Part shown: positions 34,638 through 44,412 of the stretch, piece after piece
Numbering within the stretch: position 1 is the first letter of the stretch
How the letters are laid out: each line of letters opens with the position of its first letter
Assembly: GCF_946408925.1 (NCBI RefSeq)
Contig: NZ_CAMJUE010000004.1
Span: 25,511-89,510 of the forward strand
Direction: 5' to 3'
DNA length: 64,000 bases
Source of the DNA: an uncultured Methanobrevibacter sp.
GTDB taxonomy: Archaea; Methanobacteriota; Methanobacteria; Methanobacteriales; Methanobacteriaceae
Program-made: the position numbers and the translations under genes
Notes under the pieces: generated by a model
Database searches by the model: none
The model's input: the letters and a program-made list of their open reading frames with translations, nothing else
Told to the model about the DNA's origin: nothing

Positions 34638-35519
34638 ATTAAGAAATTTTTATATATATGGATAATCTTATTATTTTTTTCATTTACTCTATCAATAGTT
34701 GGTGCCAGTGAACAAATCTCTATTGATACAAACCAGTCACAGGAAGCTAATGAATTGGAAGTATTGTCCAGTGAAATAAATAACAATGGTTCTTCAATAA
34801 CATTATATAATGACTATATTTACAATAATTCTGATGATAAGGTATTTTTAAATAAATCTGTAACAATTGAAGGGAATGACCATAGTATTGATGCAAATAA
34901 CAATACCATATTTGAAGTAACCAATAATAATAACATTATTTTTAAAAATATTACTTTCAATAATGTTAATGAATTTTTTATGAATATAACTGGTGTAAAT
35001 TCAAACATCACCTTTTTAGATTGCAATTTTAATTTTATAAACAATTATACAGATAATTGTGTAAATGTAACTTATAATGTGCCATCTTATGGTTTTACCT
35101 GTGAAATTTCATCAACAATAAAAAACCTTGCAGAAGCTATTGTAGGTCAATCAACCGATCTTGATGCTGCAAAAAAACTGGCCAAATGGGTAGGTCGTAA
35201 TTTTGACCATGAAACTCGAGACGGATTTTACCAAACTCCTGATGAGACATTAAATAGAAGAATCGGAAACTGCTGCTCCCTAACCGACTTGTTTTTACAA
35301 ATGTGTGTTGCAGTTGGGGTAGATAAAAACCATAAATTATATTATGTCCATACAGGAACACCTAAATTCGGTAAAAGACATTTCTTCGCAATGATAGACA
35401 ACATACTGGTTGATGTTGGTTCTAAACCTTATAATCCGTGGGGTCACGCATTATTTATAGATGATGTGATTTATGGATTCACAGAATATCCAATGCTGCC
35501 TCTTCCAAGAAATTATTAA
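34638..35519 (+). CDS. Secreted transglutaminase-type protein with beta-helix part (AUU start proposed)
   Basis: If read from ATT at 34638, a 293-residue protein with a clear signal peptide (KKFLYIWIILLFFSFTLSIVGA). AAAGGAGG lies seven bases before the ATT. No ATG, GTG or TTG lies in frame until TTG at 34755, which would remove the signal peptide. Residues 60-140 are right-handed beta-helix-like. The C-terminal half has a transglutaminase/cysteine peptidase triad: Cys in RIGNCCSLTD, His in KRHFFAMID, Asp in LVDVGSKPYN. Similar proteins act on pseudomurein peptide cross-links in Methanobacteriales; that activity is inferred. Confidence 0.75.
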   Translation: MKKFLYIWIILLFFSFTLSIVGASEQISIDTNQSQEANELEVLSSEINNNGSSITLYNDYIYNNSDDKVFLNKSVTIEGNDHSIDANNNTIFEVTNNNNIIFKNITFNNVNEFFMNITGVNSNITFLDCNFNFINNYTDNCVNVTYNVPSYGFTCEISSTIKNLAEAIVGQSTDLDAAKKLAKWVGRNFDHETRDGFYQTPDETLNRRIGNCCSLTDLFLQMCVAVGVDKNHKLYYVHTGTPKFGKRHFFAMIDNILVDVGSKPYNPWGHALFIDDVIYGFTEYPMLPLPRNY

Positions 35520-35590
35520 TGACAAATAAATTTATTTAATATTGTTGTTAAAATATTATTATATAGATGTAAATTTTTAGAGGTGAATTA

Positions 35591-36256
35591 ATGCGGTGTC
35601 CTAAATGTGATAGTGAAAATAATGATTCCGCAAAATTTTGTAAAAAATGCGGAACACCATTAAATAAGAAAACGATTAGTCATGATAGCATGATTAACTC
35701 AATGAATGGAAATTCAAATAACAACACAACCAAATACATTATTATTGCACTAATTATAATAGCTATTGTTTTGGCAGGAACTTTTGTTTATATTTATGGA
35801 TTTGGAGCAAACAAGACTAACGATTCCCAAATACAACAACAAGCTGCAGATAATACTAAGAATGTATCTCAAAGTGATGAACCTACACAGGCTCAAAACT
35901 CACAGCAATCACAAAGCAAACCATCCACATCTTCAATGTCGATTCTAGGAGGAAGCTTTTCAACCGATGGAGGACTTGAAGACTTGACCTATGCTTCAAT
36001 ATATGTTGGTCCGGAACATGCCGGTGAAAAGGTAACAATACAAATATTCTATTCACGTGATGGATCCAGTCTAAATAATGGAAACATGGTTCCAAAAACA
36101 GTAAATTCAAAAGGATATATTGAAGTATCCAGTGCGGATGCATACAAATACTTCCCGGATTATGCTAAAATAAATTTATATGACGGTTCCGGTGCTAAAT
36201 TACTTGACACTAAAAGTGTTAGTTTAAGTCCGCAAAGCGGTACTCAAACATTTTAG
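35591..36256 (+). CDS. Zinc-ribbon membrane protein with Gln/Ser linker
   Basis: A 221-residue protein with the same plan as that at 3934: a CPKC...CKKCG ribbon in residues 3-20, a membrane span at about 50-72, a Gln/Asn/Ser-rich linker at 78-116, and an outer domain of about 95 residues starting near GLEDLTYASIYVGPEHAGEKVTIQIFY. The outer domain looks like a beta-sandwich with a G-x-x-x-x repeat-like end. It has its own Shine-Dalgarno AGAGGTGA. It lies between the transglutaminase-type protein and the first RgpF-type gene, and terminates at a strong hairpin. Confidence 0.75.
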   Translation: MRCPKCDSENNDSAKFCKKCGTPLNKKTISHDSMINSMNGNSNNNTTKYIIIALIIIAIVLAGTFVYIYGFGANKTNDSQIQQQAADNTKNVSQSDEPTQAQNSQQSQSKPSTSSMSILGGSFSTDGGLEDLTYASIYVGPEHAGEKVTIQIFYSRDGSSLNNGNMVPKTVNSKGYIEVSSADAYKYFPDYAKINLYDGSGAKLLDTKSVSLSPQSGTQTF

Positions 36257-36264
36257 TTGAGTAC
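36240..36264 (+). terminator. Hairpin terminator with T run
   Basis: An 8-bp perfect stem (GTACTCAA with TTGAGTAC) around a nine-base loop includes the TAG of the zinc-ribbon gene, and is followed by TTTTTTCTTTTTTT. Stem plus T tract in forward orientation fits intrinsic termination. Confidence 0.65.
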
Positions 36265-36325
36265 TTTTTTCTTTTTTTATTTTTCTTGTTTTAATTAATT
36301 GAGGTACTTGATGTGGTGCCTAACT

Positions 36326-36336
36326 TTTAAATATAA
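36326..36336 (+). promoter_or_regulatory. TATA box TTTAAATATAA
   Basis: The same 11-base string as at 16083 and 40165 lies 55 bases before the start of the RgpF-type gene and follows the terminator at 36240, marking a new transcription unit. Confidence 0.55.
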
Positions 36337-36390
36337 TTTTATTTAATATAATATTATAGATAAACGGATTTACATGAATGGTGATGAATT

Positions 36391-38259
36391 TTGAAACGTT
36401 TAGGAATTTTTTATTGCTTTGATGAGGATGGAATTATCGATGAATATATTACTTATTTGTTAAATGATATTTCTCAAAATTTAGATGAATTGTGCATTGT
36501 TTATACTGGTGATTTAACTGATGAAAGCATTGAAAAATTAAAAATATATGCTAATGACATTATCCAATCAAATAAAAGATATGATGCTGAAGCTTATGGG
36601 GATGTGATGATTAATCATTATGGTTGGGAATCTTTGTCAAAATTCGATGAAATAATTCTTTTCAATGATTCATTTTTCGGTCCATTTTATCCTTTTAAAA
36701 GCATTTTTGATAAAATGGATGGTGAAAAACTAGATTTCTGGGGAATAACTTCTAATAGTGAATTATTTAAATCAGGCGATGTTTTTAAAGATGAATATGA
36801 ATTAAATTATATTCAAACTTATTTTTTAGCTTTTAGAAAAAATTTAATTATTTCTAATGAGTTTCAAGAGTATTGGAGTGAATTTACAGATTTTGAAAAT
36901 CTCAACGATTTGCATGTGAAACATGAGGCCATGTTCACTAAACACTTTGAAAATTCAGGTTTTAAATGGAAAGTTTATGTTGATTCTTCAGATTTAGAAG
37001 TTTCTAAAAAAGATTTAATGAATTTATATTTATTTGATAGTTATAATCTTATTGTTAACAAACAGTTGCCTGTTTTAAATAAAGAGGCATTTAAAATTCC
37101 TCGAGATATACATCTTAAATATAATAATGCCTCTGATTTATCTAGAACTATTGATTATTTGAAAGAGAATACTGATTATGATGTTTCATTAATATATCGT
37201 CATTTCCTAAGAATACTTGAACCTAGTCAATTAGTTGATATTTTTAATTTAGTTAGAATTTTTCCTAAAAAGCAATATGGGGATTCATACACTACCGATA
37301 AAAAAATTTTATTAATTGCTCATCTGTATTATGATGACATATGGGAATATGCATTTAATTATTTTAAAAATATTCCTAAATATATTGATATTCTTATTTC
37401 AACTAATTCGGATACAAAGAGGAATTTTTTTGAAGAAAAAATTGCTAATAATTTGGATAATACTTGTAAGGTAATTAAGATTGATCCTAGAGGTAGGGAC
37501 ATGGCAGCTTTATTTGTTGCTTCAAGGGATTATCTAAAAGAATATGATTATTTCTGTTTTATGCATGATAAAAAATCTTCAGGTTCAGGATATATAACTG
37601 TTGGAGCTACATTTAGGGACCTTTTATGGGAAAATAATTTAGCCAGTACAGGTTATATTGAAAATATTATTAGGGAATTTGATGAAAATAGCTCCTTGGG
37701 TTTAATTGTTCCACCAAGAGTTTATACTGGCCCTTATTTTTATAACTTTATCAATCAATATTGGGTTGCAAATTTTGACATTGTCTTGGATTTATTAAAT
37801 CAAATGGGTATCGACACTCCAATTGATAAGAGCTATCCTCCTTTATCTATAGGTAACTGTTTTTGGGCCAAGTATGATGCGTTAAAACCTCTTTTTGATT
37901 TGTCTTTAAAATATGAAGATTTTCCAAAAGAACCTATGCCACCAAATGGCACTATTAGTCATGCATTAGAAAGAATTCATGGTTATGTTGCGGCTAGTAG
38001 AGGTTATTGCACTGAATTCGTAATGACAGAAGAATACGCCAGATCAGAAATGTTTAACATAAATTATATGTTACATGAAACATTTTCAATCATTAAATCA
38101 AATCATAAAAATATTAACTTGCATGAGTTTTATAGATTTAAGAATACATTAAATAAACTTTTGAATGAAAATAATCAGATATTAAAAAAATGTAATGATA
38201 TTCAAAAACAAAAGTCAAATAATCTCATGGGAAGATTAAAAAATAAAATAAAACTATAA
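36391..38259 (+). CDS. RgpF-type (rhamnan synthesis F) protein
   Basis: A 622-residue protein of the rhamnan synthesis F family, which in bacteria polymerises or attaches rhamnose polymers. The N-terminus KRLGIFYCFDEDGIIDEYI is followed by the family blocks FDEIILFNDSFFGPFYP, DPRGRDMAALFVASRDYL, CFMHDKKSSGSGYITVGATFRD, LSIGNCFWAKYDALKPLF and SHALERIHGYVAASRGY. It starts at TTG with GGTGAT before it. The extreme C-terminus is a short basic coiled coil ending GRLKNKIKL. The N-terminal 590 residues of the protein at 40311 are its paralog. The actual sugar is not known. Confidence 0.85.
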   Translation: MKRLGIFYCFDEDGIIDEYITYLLNDISQNLDELCIVYTGDLTDESIEKLKIYANDIIQSNKRYDAEAYGDVMINHYGWESLSKFDEIILFNDSFFGPFYPFKSIFDKMDGEKLDFWGITSNSELFKSGDVFKDEYELNYIQTYFLAFRKNLIISNEFQEYWSEFTDFENLNDLHVKHEAMFTKHFENSGFKWKVYVDSSDLEVSKKDLMNLYLFDSYNLIVNKQLPVLNKEAFKIPRDIHLKYNNASDLSRTIDYLKENTDYDVSLIYRHFLRILEPSQLVDIFNLVRIFPKKQYGDSYTTDKKILLIAHLYYDDIWEYAFNYFKNIPKYIDILISTNSDTKRNFFEEKIANNLDNTCKVIKIDPRGRDMAALFVASRDYLKEYDYFCFMHDKKSSGSGYITVGATFRDLLWENNLASTGYIENIIREFDENSSLGLIVPPRVYTGPYFYNFINQYWVANFDIVLDLLNQMGIDTPIDKSYPPLSIGNCFWAKYDALKPLFDLSLKYEDFPKEPMPPNGTISHALERIHGYVAASRGYCTEFVMTEEYARSEMFNINYMLHETFSIIKSNHKNINLHEFYRFKNTLNKLLNENNQILKKCNDIQKQKSNNLMGRLKNKIKL

Positions 38260-38299
38260 AATTGTAATTTTAAGTAAATGGTGTAGCTATTGATCAACT

Positions 38300-39910
38300 A
38301 TGTTAGAGAAAGATTTAAAATTGGAAAATAATGAAAATGAATTAATTGATTATTTATTTGATTCAATCCCTAATCATTATTCTTTAGAAAATAATTATTC
38401 AGATTCATATTTGAGTAAATACTCTGATCTTATTGAGGGGTATAATAAAAATTATTTCAGTGATCAAATTGTAATAGGTATCTTTTTAAAGGGAAATCAC
38501 AATTCTTATCCTCCAACAGCTTTTATCCGGATGATTATTCCATTTTTCCATATTTTTGAAAGGAAAAACATCAAACCCTATTTAATTTACCAAAATGAAT
38601 ATGAAAAATTTCAAAAGGAATCCACATTCCTTGAAAAGAAAGTTTTTGATATCATTATCATTCAAAGAGATTGTTTAGACAATGCTACTGCAGATTTTAT
38701 CGTCAATATATGTAAAAAATTCAATACAAAGTTGATTTATGAAATTGATGACGATTTAATGAATATTGATAAAAATCATCCTGAGTATGAATTTTATATT
38801 AAAAAGAAAGAAATTATTGAGTTTATAGTGTCTAATGCAGATTTAGTTACGGTTTCAACTGAAGCATTAAAAAATAAACTATTGTATCTGAACCAAAATT
38901 GTGTTGTTATAAAAAATTCATTAAATAATCTTTTAAAAACAAATTTTTCACCAAAAACATTATCAAATACAATTAAAATTGGTTATATGGGGTCATTCAC
39001 ACATGGAAATGATTTAAAAATAATAAAAAATGTAGTTTTTCAAGTTAAAAAATATTTTGAGAATTCACCAGTTGAGATAATTTTTGAAATAATCGGAGGA
39101 TGCAGGGAAAAAATTGACGGAATTGACATTATTGAAATACCTAGAAATTCCAGTGAATATCCTAAATTCATGTTTTGGATAAAAAATAATATTAATTGGG
39201 ATATTGGAATTGCTCCTCTTGAAGATAATAACATTAATAAATCAAAAAGTGAAATAAAATACCTGGAATACTCTTCATGGGGTTTTGCAGGAGTTTACAG
39301 TGATGTCGGACCATATTCCCGTGTTGTTGATAATTATAAAAATGGAATTTTAATAAAAAACAATGACTGTGACGGATGGGTTAATGCAATAATTGATTTA
39401 ATTGAAAATAATGAGTTATATAATGATATTAGAAAAAATGCATTTGAAGATATAAATGCCAATTATTCCTTAGACAGTTTTATTGATTTATGGATTACAC
39501 AAATAAATGATTTATTGGATTTTGACAAACAGATTGTCTTTAATAAGGAAAATAAATATAAATTATTTTTAAATTCTAATTTTAAAAATGATTATGATAA
39601 AATCAAAAAATCTGGCATATTTAATGAAGAATATTATATTGCTAAATATGATGAAGTTAAAAAAATGAATGTTGATCCTATTTATCACTATTTGATAATT
39701 GGATGTTTAAAAGGATATAATCCTTCTAAAAAGTTCAATACAAGAAAATATATTAAAAAAAACAACATTGATGTAAATAAAATTAATCCTTTAATATATC
39801 ATTTCGAAAATTCATCTCAAACCAATAATGATTTAAAATCTAAATTAAAGGATCATGATTCTTTAAAAGTATTTATAAAGGGATATAGATTTCTTAAAAA
39901 AAAGATATAA
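38300..39910 (+). CDS. GT4-like glycosyltransferase with C-terminal HYxxxG module
   Basis: A 536-residue enzyme paralogous to the N-terminal half of the broken gene at 7240-9672 (IYEIDDDLMNIDKNHPEY; VSNADLVTVSTEALK). Its GT4 half includes IKIGYMGSFTHGND, IEIIGGCREK-like sequence, INWDIGIAPLEDNN and SKSEIKYLEYSSWGFAGVYSDVGPY, the donor-binding region. From about residue 445 it has the module FNEEYYIAKYDEV...DPIYHYLIIGCLKGYNPSKKF, also present in the proteins at 40311 and 50888. No strong Shine-Dalgarno is next to the ATG. Confidence 0.82.
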   Translation: MLEKDLKLENNENELIDYLFDSIPNHYSLENNYSDSYLSKYSDLIEGYNKNYFSDQIVIGIFLKGNHNSYPPTAFIRMIIPFFHIFERKNIKPYLIYQNEYEKFQKESTFLEKKVFDIIIIQRDCLDNATADFIVNICKKFNTKLIYEIDDDLMNIDKNHPEYEFYIKKKEIIEFIVSNADLVTVSTEALKNKLLYLNQNCVVIKNSLNNLLKTNFSPKTLSNTIKIGYMGSFTHGNDLKIIKNVVFQVKKYFENSPVEIIFEIIGGCREKIDGIDIIEIPRNSSEYPKFMFWIKNNINWDIGIAPLEDNNINKSKSEIKYLEYSSWGFAGVYSDVGPYSRVVDNYKNGILIKNNDCDGWVNAIIDLIENNELYNDIRKNAFEDINANYSLDSFIDLWITQINDLLDFDKQIVFNKENKYKLFLNSNFKNDYDKIKKSGIFNEEYYIAKYDEVKKMNVDPIYHYLIIGCLKGYNPSKKFNTRKYIKKNNIDVNKINPLIYHFENSSQTNNDLKSKLKDHDSLKVFIKGYRFLKKKI

Positions 39911-40164
39911 TATTAATACCATTTTTAAATGCAATATAGATAATTTTTTAATTCCAGATTTGAATTTAATAGTTTATAAGTATAATATTCAGTAGTATTG
40001 TAAATTATTGGATTTATCATTTTTGACTATTAACATTTGTTAGGGATATGTTTTAAATAGATAATTTCGTATAATTTCGCAATAAAATAAATTCAAGGTC
40101 TTTTGGGTCATAATGTGATTTTTTAACATTATTATCTCCAAATAAATCTATACGATGTTAAATT

Positions 40165-40175
40165 TTAAATATAAT
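40165..40175 (+). promoter_or_regulatory. TATA box TTTAAATATAA
   Basis: Third occurrence of the string seen at 16083 and 36326. It lies 136 bases upstream of the ATG at 40311, so the transcript would have an unusually long leader for this organism. Confidence 0.5.
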
Positions 40176-40248
40176 TAAAAATATAATATTAATATTAAAT
40201 TAAAATTCTTTTTTAAATTAATGGGTTTGATTTATGGAATATGCATTA

Positions 40249-40277
40249 AATTTAACAATAAATTGTTTTGTTAAATT
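40249..40277 (+). repeat. Inverted repeat in the leader of the 1363-residue gene
   Basis: Nine-base arms AATTTAACA and TGTTAAATT around an 11-base spacer lie within the predicted leader, 34 bases before the ATG. It could form a weak hairpin or bind a regulator; being AT-rich it could also be chance. Confidence 0.35.
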
Positions 40278-40310
40278 ACTGATATGGTAAATTTAAATTA
40301 AGGGGAAATA

Positions 40311-43300
40311 ATGAATAGGTTAGGTTTATTTTTATTTTCGGATTCTGAAAATATTGTTGATGATTATATTTATTATTTATTGGACGATTTAACACAAAAT
40401 ACTTCTCAATTATGTGTAATTGTAAATGATAATGAATGTAAAAAATTTTTTAAACGTTATACTGATGATATTATTGTAAATTCCAAATTCGATATAAACA
40501 TTGAAATATGGAAAGATGTGTTAATTAATCATTTTACTTTTGACGAATTAGAAAAATTTGATGAGATTGTTTTATTTGATAATTCGTTTTTCGGCCCAAT
40601 TTATCCATTTGAAGAAATTTTTACAGAAATGGATGACGTTAAGTTAGATTTTTGGACAATTTTAAATGGAGACAATAACGAGAAATCATATTCCTGTTCT
40701 TCTCACTCATGTAATTTTCAATTCATTGTTTTTAGAAATTCATTAATTAAAACGGCAGATTTTAAAAAATATTGGATGAATATTAATGAGTTTGATGTTA
40801 AAAATTTAAATTATGAGACAGTTTTCATTGATTATTTCACTAAGTTAGGATTTAATTGGGATAATTATTTGAATATTAAAAATAACAAATTTAGTGAAAA
40901 TGAAACGAATAATTTTGTATTTAATATTTATGATTTGGTTGTTCACAGCAAATTACCATTAATTAATATCAAACCTTTCACATTATCGAAAAAAAGACAT
41001 TTGGATTATAATATTGGTTTAGATTTATCTTTAACACTGAATTATTTAAATCAGGATACTGATTATGATGTTTCTTTAATTTATAATTATCTTTTAAGAG
41101 TAATTGACACAAATATTCTTGTTAATTCCCTGAATTTAAGAAAAATTATTCCAAAAGATAATATTAATAAAAACTATAAATCTTCAAAAAAAATTGTTGT
41201 CATTTGTCATATATATTACACTGATTTATTGGATTATACATATAATTATTTAAAGAATATTCCAGAGTATATTGATGTGGTTATAACTACAAATACTGAA
41301 GATAAAAAAGATTACATTGAAAAAAAATTGTTATCTAACTTAAAAAACAACTCCCAAGTTATTCTTGTAAATCCAAGAGGTAGGGATATGTCAGGATTAT
41401 TTGTAGGTTGTAAAAATATTATAAACAACTATGATTATTTCTGTTTTATGCATGATAAAAAATCTGCAGGTAAGGAGTATGTAACCGTTGGTGCTTCATT
41501 TAGAGACAATATATGGGAAAATATGTTAGCTAGTGAGGATTATATTAACACTATTATCAAAGATTTGGATGAAAATGATAATTTAGGACTTATTGTTCCT
41601 CCTTCAATTTATCATGGAACTTATTTTAATGCATATTCTCATAAATATTGGATTGTAAGTCGAGGTATAGTTAAAGACTATGATTTATCTGAAGAATTAC
41701 TTGAAAAAATGGATATTAATGTAATTATAAGTAAAAATGAACCTCCGTTATCTATAGGGAATTGTTTTTGGGCAAAAGTAGATGCATTAAAGCCTCTTTT
41801 TGATTTAGATTGGGATTATGATGATTTTCCTCCTGAACCTATGCCTGGTGATGGTACTGTTAGCCATGCATTGGAAAGGATATATGGTTATGTTGCTGCA
41901 AGTCAAAGGTATTATACTAAGTTTGTCATGACTGAGGAATATGGTGGAAGTGAACTAACAAATTTCCAATATATGTTAATTGAAACTTTACAAGTTCTAA
42001 TGGATAAGTCTAATAATCTTTCAAAGTCATTTGTTGCTTATAATGGTTTTTTAAATAAATTGTCTAATGAGTTAAATCAATTAAATAAAAGTCATAGAAT
42101 TGTTAATGAAAAAAATAAAGAAATTAATATATTAAAAAATTCAAATTCATGGAAGGTTACAAAACCGTTAAGAAAAGTATCCCGTTTAATTAAAGGTAAT
42201 GTAACCAAAGAAAAGAGTATTAATTTAGAAGATTCATATTTTGTATCTGTTATAATGCCTACATATAATAGGAAAAATATTATTTCGGAATCTATTAATT
42301 CTGTTTTAAATCAGACTTTCAAAAATTTTGAATTGCTGATTGTTGATGATGGCAGTGATGACGGAACAGAAGAGTTTATTAAAGATTCTTATCATGATTT
42401 TGATAATATTAAGTATCTTAAAATTGATCATAAAGGAGTTTCAGCTGCCAGGAATTATGCATTAGAAAAATCTGAAGGAAATATTATTGCGTACCTGGAT
42501 TCAGACAATCAATGGTATTCAAATTTTTTAGAAATTATGCTTAAAAATTTAGGGAATTCTGATTGTGCATATTGTGATGTTCATGTCGATTATAGAATGG
42601 AAAATATGACTTATACATTGAATTCTGAATTTAATAGAAAAAATTTATTAAAAGAAAATTTCATTGATATTAATTCTTTTATGCATAAAAAATCATTATA
42701 TGAAGAATTCGGGGGTTTTGATGAGACTTTAAAACGTCTTGTAGATTGGGATTTAATAATTAGATATACTAAAAATAACCCTCCGGTGCATGTTAAGAAT
42801 ATCTTAGTTAACTATGTTATAGGTGACAGTTACAATACTATTACAAACTCTGTGCCTTTAGATGAGTATATGGATAGGATTCATGAAAAATATTGGATGG
42901 AATTGTACTTTGAAGAATATAATATTATTAAAAATGATTTTGATGAGACTTTTTATGTCAATGAGTATGGTGATGAGTTTTCAGATATTTTAACTCCTAT
43001 TCATCATTTTTTATCCATAGGTTATAAAGAAGGAAAAAATCCAAATAAAGAATTTAACACATTATATTACAGAAACCAGCATAAAAAGCTTGTTGAAAAT
43101 GAAGAGATAAATCCGTTTGTACACTATATTCAAAATGGGAAAAAAGAGCAGAAAGTGAATTATTATCCTGAAGTAAATAAAATATTAAATACAAATCGAA
43201 GTTTGCTTTCCAACTATGAATTTGAGCATGAACCATTGGTATCAATTATTATCTCTAATGAAGACGGTTTTCATCATTTAAAAAGTTTATTTAATGATTT

Positions 43301-44402
43301 TACTAGTAAAGCTAATTATTCAAATTTTGAAATAATTGTTGTTGATAATGCATCCGAAGACAAATCTGTTGAATATTTAAAAAATCTGGAAATGGATATT
43401 AATATAATTGAAAATCAGGATAATGTCTCATTTGCAAAAGGAAATAATGATGCAGTTAAAATTGCCAACGGAGAATATGTTTTATTATTAAATAGTAATA
43501 TAGAGCCTACTTATGGCTGGTTAAATGAAATGATGGGGACAATGATTTATAATGATAATGTTGCATCTGTTGGTGCTAAATTAATTTATCATTATATTGG
43601 GGATTATGAAAATTCAAATAAATCATTCACAATTCAAAATGCAGGAGATATCTTAAGGGAATCCCTAGATGATGTTTGTATTTATAAAGCCCATAATCAA
43701 AATAAATTTTCTAAAAATATATTTGATAGTGATATCAGTGTTAATAAGAAAAGATTACTTGTTTCAGATGATGCATTATTAGTTAAAAAGACCATTTATG
43801 AGAAATTAGATGGATTGGATGAAAATTATTCATGTGGATATGAATGTGTTGATTTTAATTTAAGAGTTAACAAGGCGGGTTATGATACAATGTTTGCATC
43901 TTCAGCGTTACTTTTCCATCATGGATCTGTTGCAGATAAAATTGATCAGAATAACTATAAAATATTCTCTCAAAAATGGGATAAGTATCTCTTTAAAAAG
44001 TTACTCCAGGATAAAATTGAAAAGAATTATTTTTTCACAGATAAAAAATTAGAATTCTTAATTATATCAGAAAATAATGACTATATTGATAATTTATCCA
44101 AATTCTGTATCCAAAATGAATTTAATATGAGTGTAACGGATAATTTAAAGGATGTTGAAATTTCTATGGATGTTGATGTTATCATTTCTTTTACAGATAA
44201 CTGTGATTTAACTGATATCAAGGTTAGGGGAAATGTTATTAAAATTTTAATTTTAGAAGAAGGTTTTGAAGATGCAGATGCTTCATTTTATGATATTTTA
44301 ATATCTAAATCTCAATCTTCAAAAGACAGTATTGTTTTAGATGATTTTAATAATTTGGGTGAGGATTTAATATCTATTTTATATAAAGAATATTTAAATT
44401 AA
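40311..44402 (+). CDS. Trifunctional RgpF-GT2-GT2 glycan enzyme
   Basis: A 1363-residue protein. Residues 1-590 are an RgpF-type domain (DNSFFGPIYP; NPRGRDMSGLFVGCKN; FMHDKKSAGKEYVTVGASFRD). A coiled coil ends at 610-625 in SNSWKVTKPLRKVSRLIKG, the motif that ends neighbouring enzymes. A first GT2 domain spans about 643-870 (YFVSVIMPTYNRKNIISES; DDGSDDGTE; YLDSDNQWY). A HYxxxG-type module follows at 880-960 (FDETFYVNEYGDEF...HHFLSIGYKEGKNPN). A second GT2 domain lies at about 974-1230 (EPLVSIIISNEDG; DNASEDKSVEYL; LLNSNIEPT). The last 130 residues form an unknown Rossmann-like domain. One chain could carry out three consecutive transfers. Confidence 0.87.
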   Translation: MNRLGLFLFSDSENIVDDYIYYLLDDLTQNTSQLCVIVNDNECKKFFKRYTDDIIVNSKFDINIEIWKDVLINHFTFDELEKFDEIVLFDNSFFGPIYPFEEIFTEMDDVKLDFWTILNGDNNEKSYSCSSHSCNFQFIVFRNSLIKTADFKKYWMNINEFDVKNLNYETVFIDYFTKLGFNWDNYLNIKNNKFSENETNNFVFNIYDLVVHSKLPLINIKPFTLSKKRHLDYNIGLDLSLTLNYLNQDTDYDVSLIYNYLLRVIDTNILVNSLNLRKIIPKDNINKNYKSSKKIVVICHIYYTDLLDYTYNYLKNIPEYIDVVITTNTEDKKDYIEKKLLSNLKNNSQVILVNPRGRDMSGLFVGCKNIINNYDYFCFMHDKKSAGKEYVTVGASFRDNIWENMLASEDYINTIIKDLDENDNLGLIVPPSIYHGTYFNAYSHKYWIVSRGIVKDYDLSEELLEKMDINVIISKNEPPLSIGNCFWAKVDALKPLFDLDWDYDDFPPEPMPGDGTVSHALERIYGYVAASQRYYTKFVMTEEYGGSELTNFQYMLIETLQVLMDKSNNLSKSFVAYNGFLNKLSNELNQLNKSHRIVNEKNKEINILKNSNSWKVTKPLRKVSRLIKGNVTKEKSINLEDSYFVSVIMPTYNRKNIISESINSVLNQTFKNFELLIVDDGSDDGTEEFIKDSYHDFDNIKYLKIDHKGVSAARNYALEKSEGNIIAYLDSDNQWYSNFLEIMLKNLGNSDCAYCDVHVDYRMENMTYTLNSEFNRKNLLKENFIDINSFMHKKSLYEEFGGFDETLKRLVDWDLIIRYTKNNPPVHVKNILVNYVIGDSYNTITNSVPLDEYMDRIHEKYWMELYFEEYNIIKNDFDETFYVNEYGDEFSDILTPIHHFLSIGYKEGKNPNKEFNTLYYRNQHKKLVENEEINPFVHYIQNGKKEQKVNYYPEVNKILNTNRSLLSNYEFEHEPLVSIIISNEDGFHHLKSLFNDFTSKANYSNFEIIVVDNASEDKSVEYLKNLEMDINIIENQDNVSFAKGNNDAVKIANGEYVLLLNSNIEPTYGWLNEMMGTMIYNDNVASVGAKLIYHYIGDYENSNKSFTIQNAGDILRESLDDVCIYKAHNQNKFSKNIFDSDISVNKKRLLVSDDALLVKKTIYEKLDGLDENYSCGYECVDFNLRVNKAGYDTMFASSALLFHHGSVADKIDQNNYKIFSQKWDKYLFKKLLQDKIEKNYFFTDKKLEFLIISENNDYIDNLSKFCIQNEFNMSVTDNLKDVEISMDVDVIISFTDNCDLTDIKVRGNVIKILILEEGFEDADASFYDILISKSQSSKDSIVLDDFNNLGEDLISILYKEYLN

Positions 44403-44412
44403 AGGTGATTTC

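Larger units (their letters stand above)
39911..40310. other. Long AT-rich leader/promoter region
   Basis: Four hundred bases without a convincing gene. They contain a TATA box at 40165-40175 and a small inverted repeat at 40249-40277 (AATTTAACA with TGTTAAATT). A start site near 40200 would give the gene at 40311 a leader of over 100 bases. The 18-codon frame from ATG at 40234 has no Shine-Dalgarno. I see no further structure. Confidence 0.5.

Noticed and set aside
40234..40290. 18-codon frame in the leader of the 1363-residue gene
   Set aside because: No Shine-Dalgarno and very short; a leader peptide cannot be supported.
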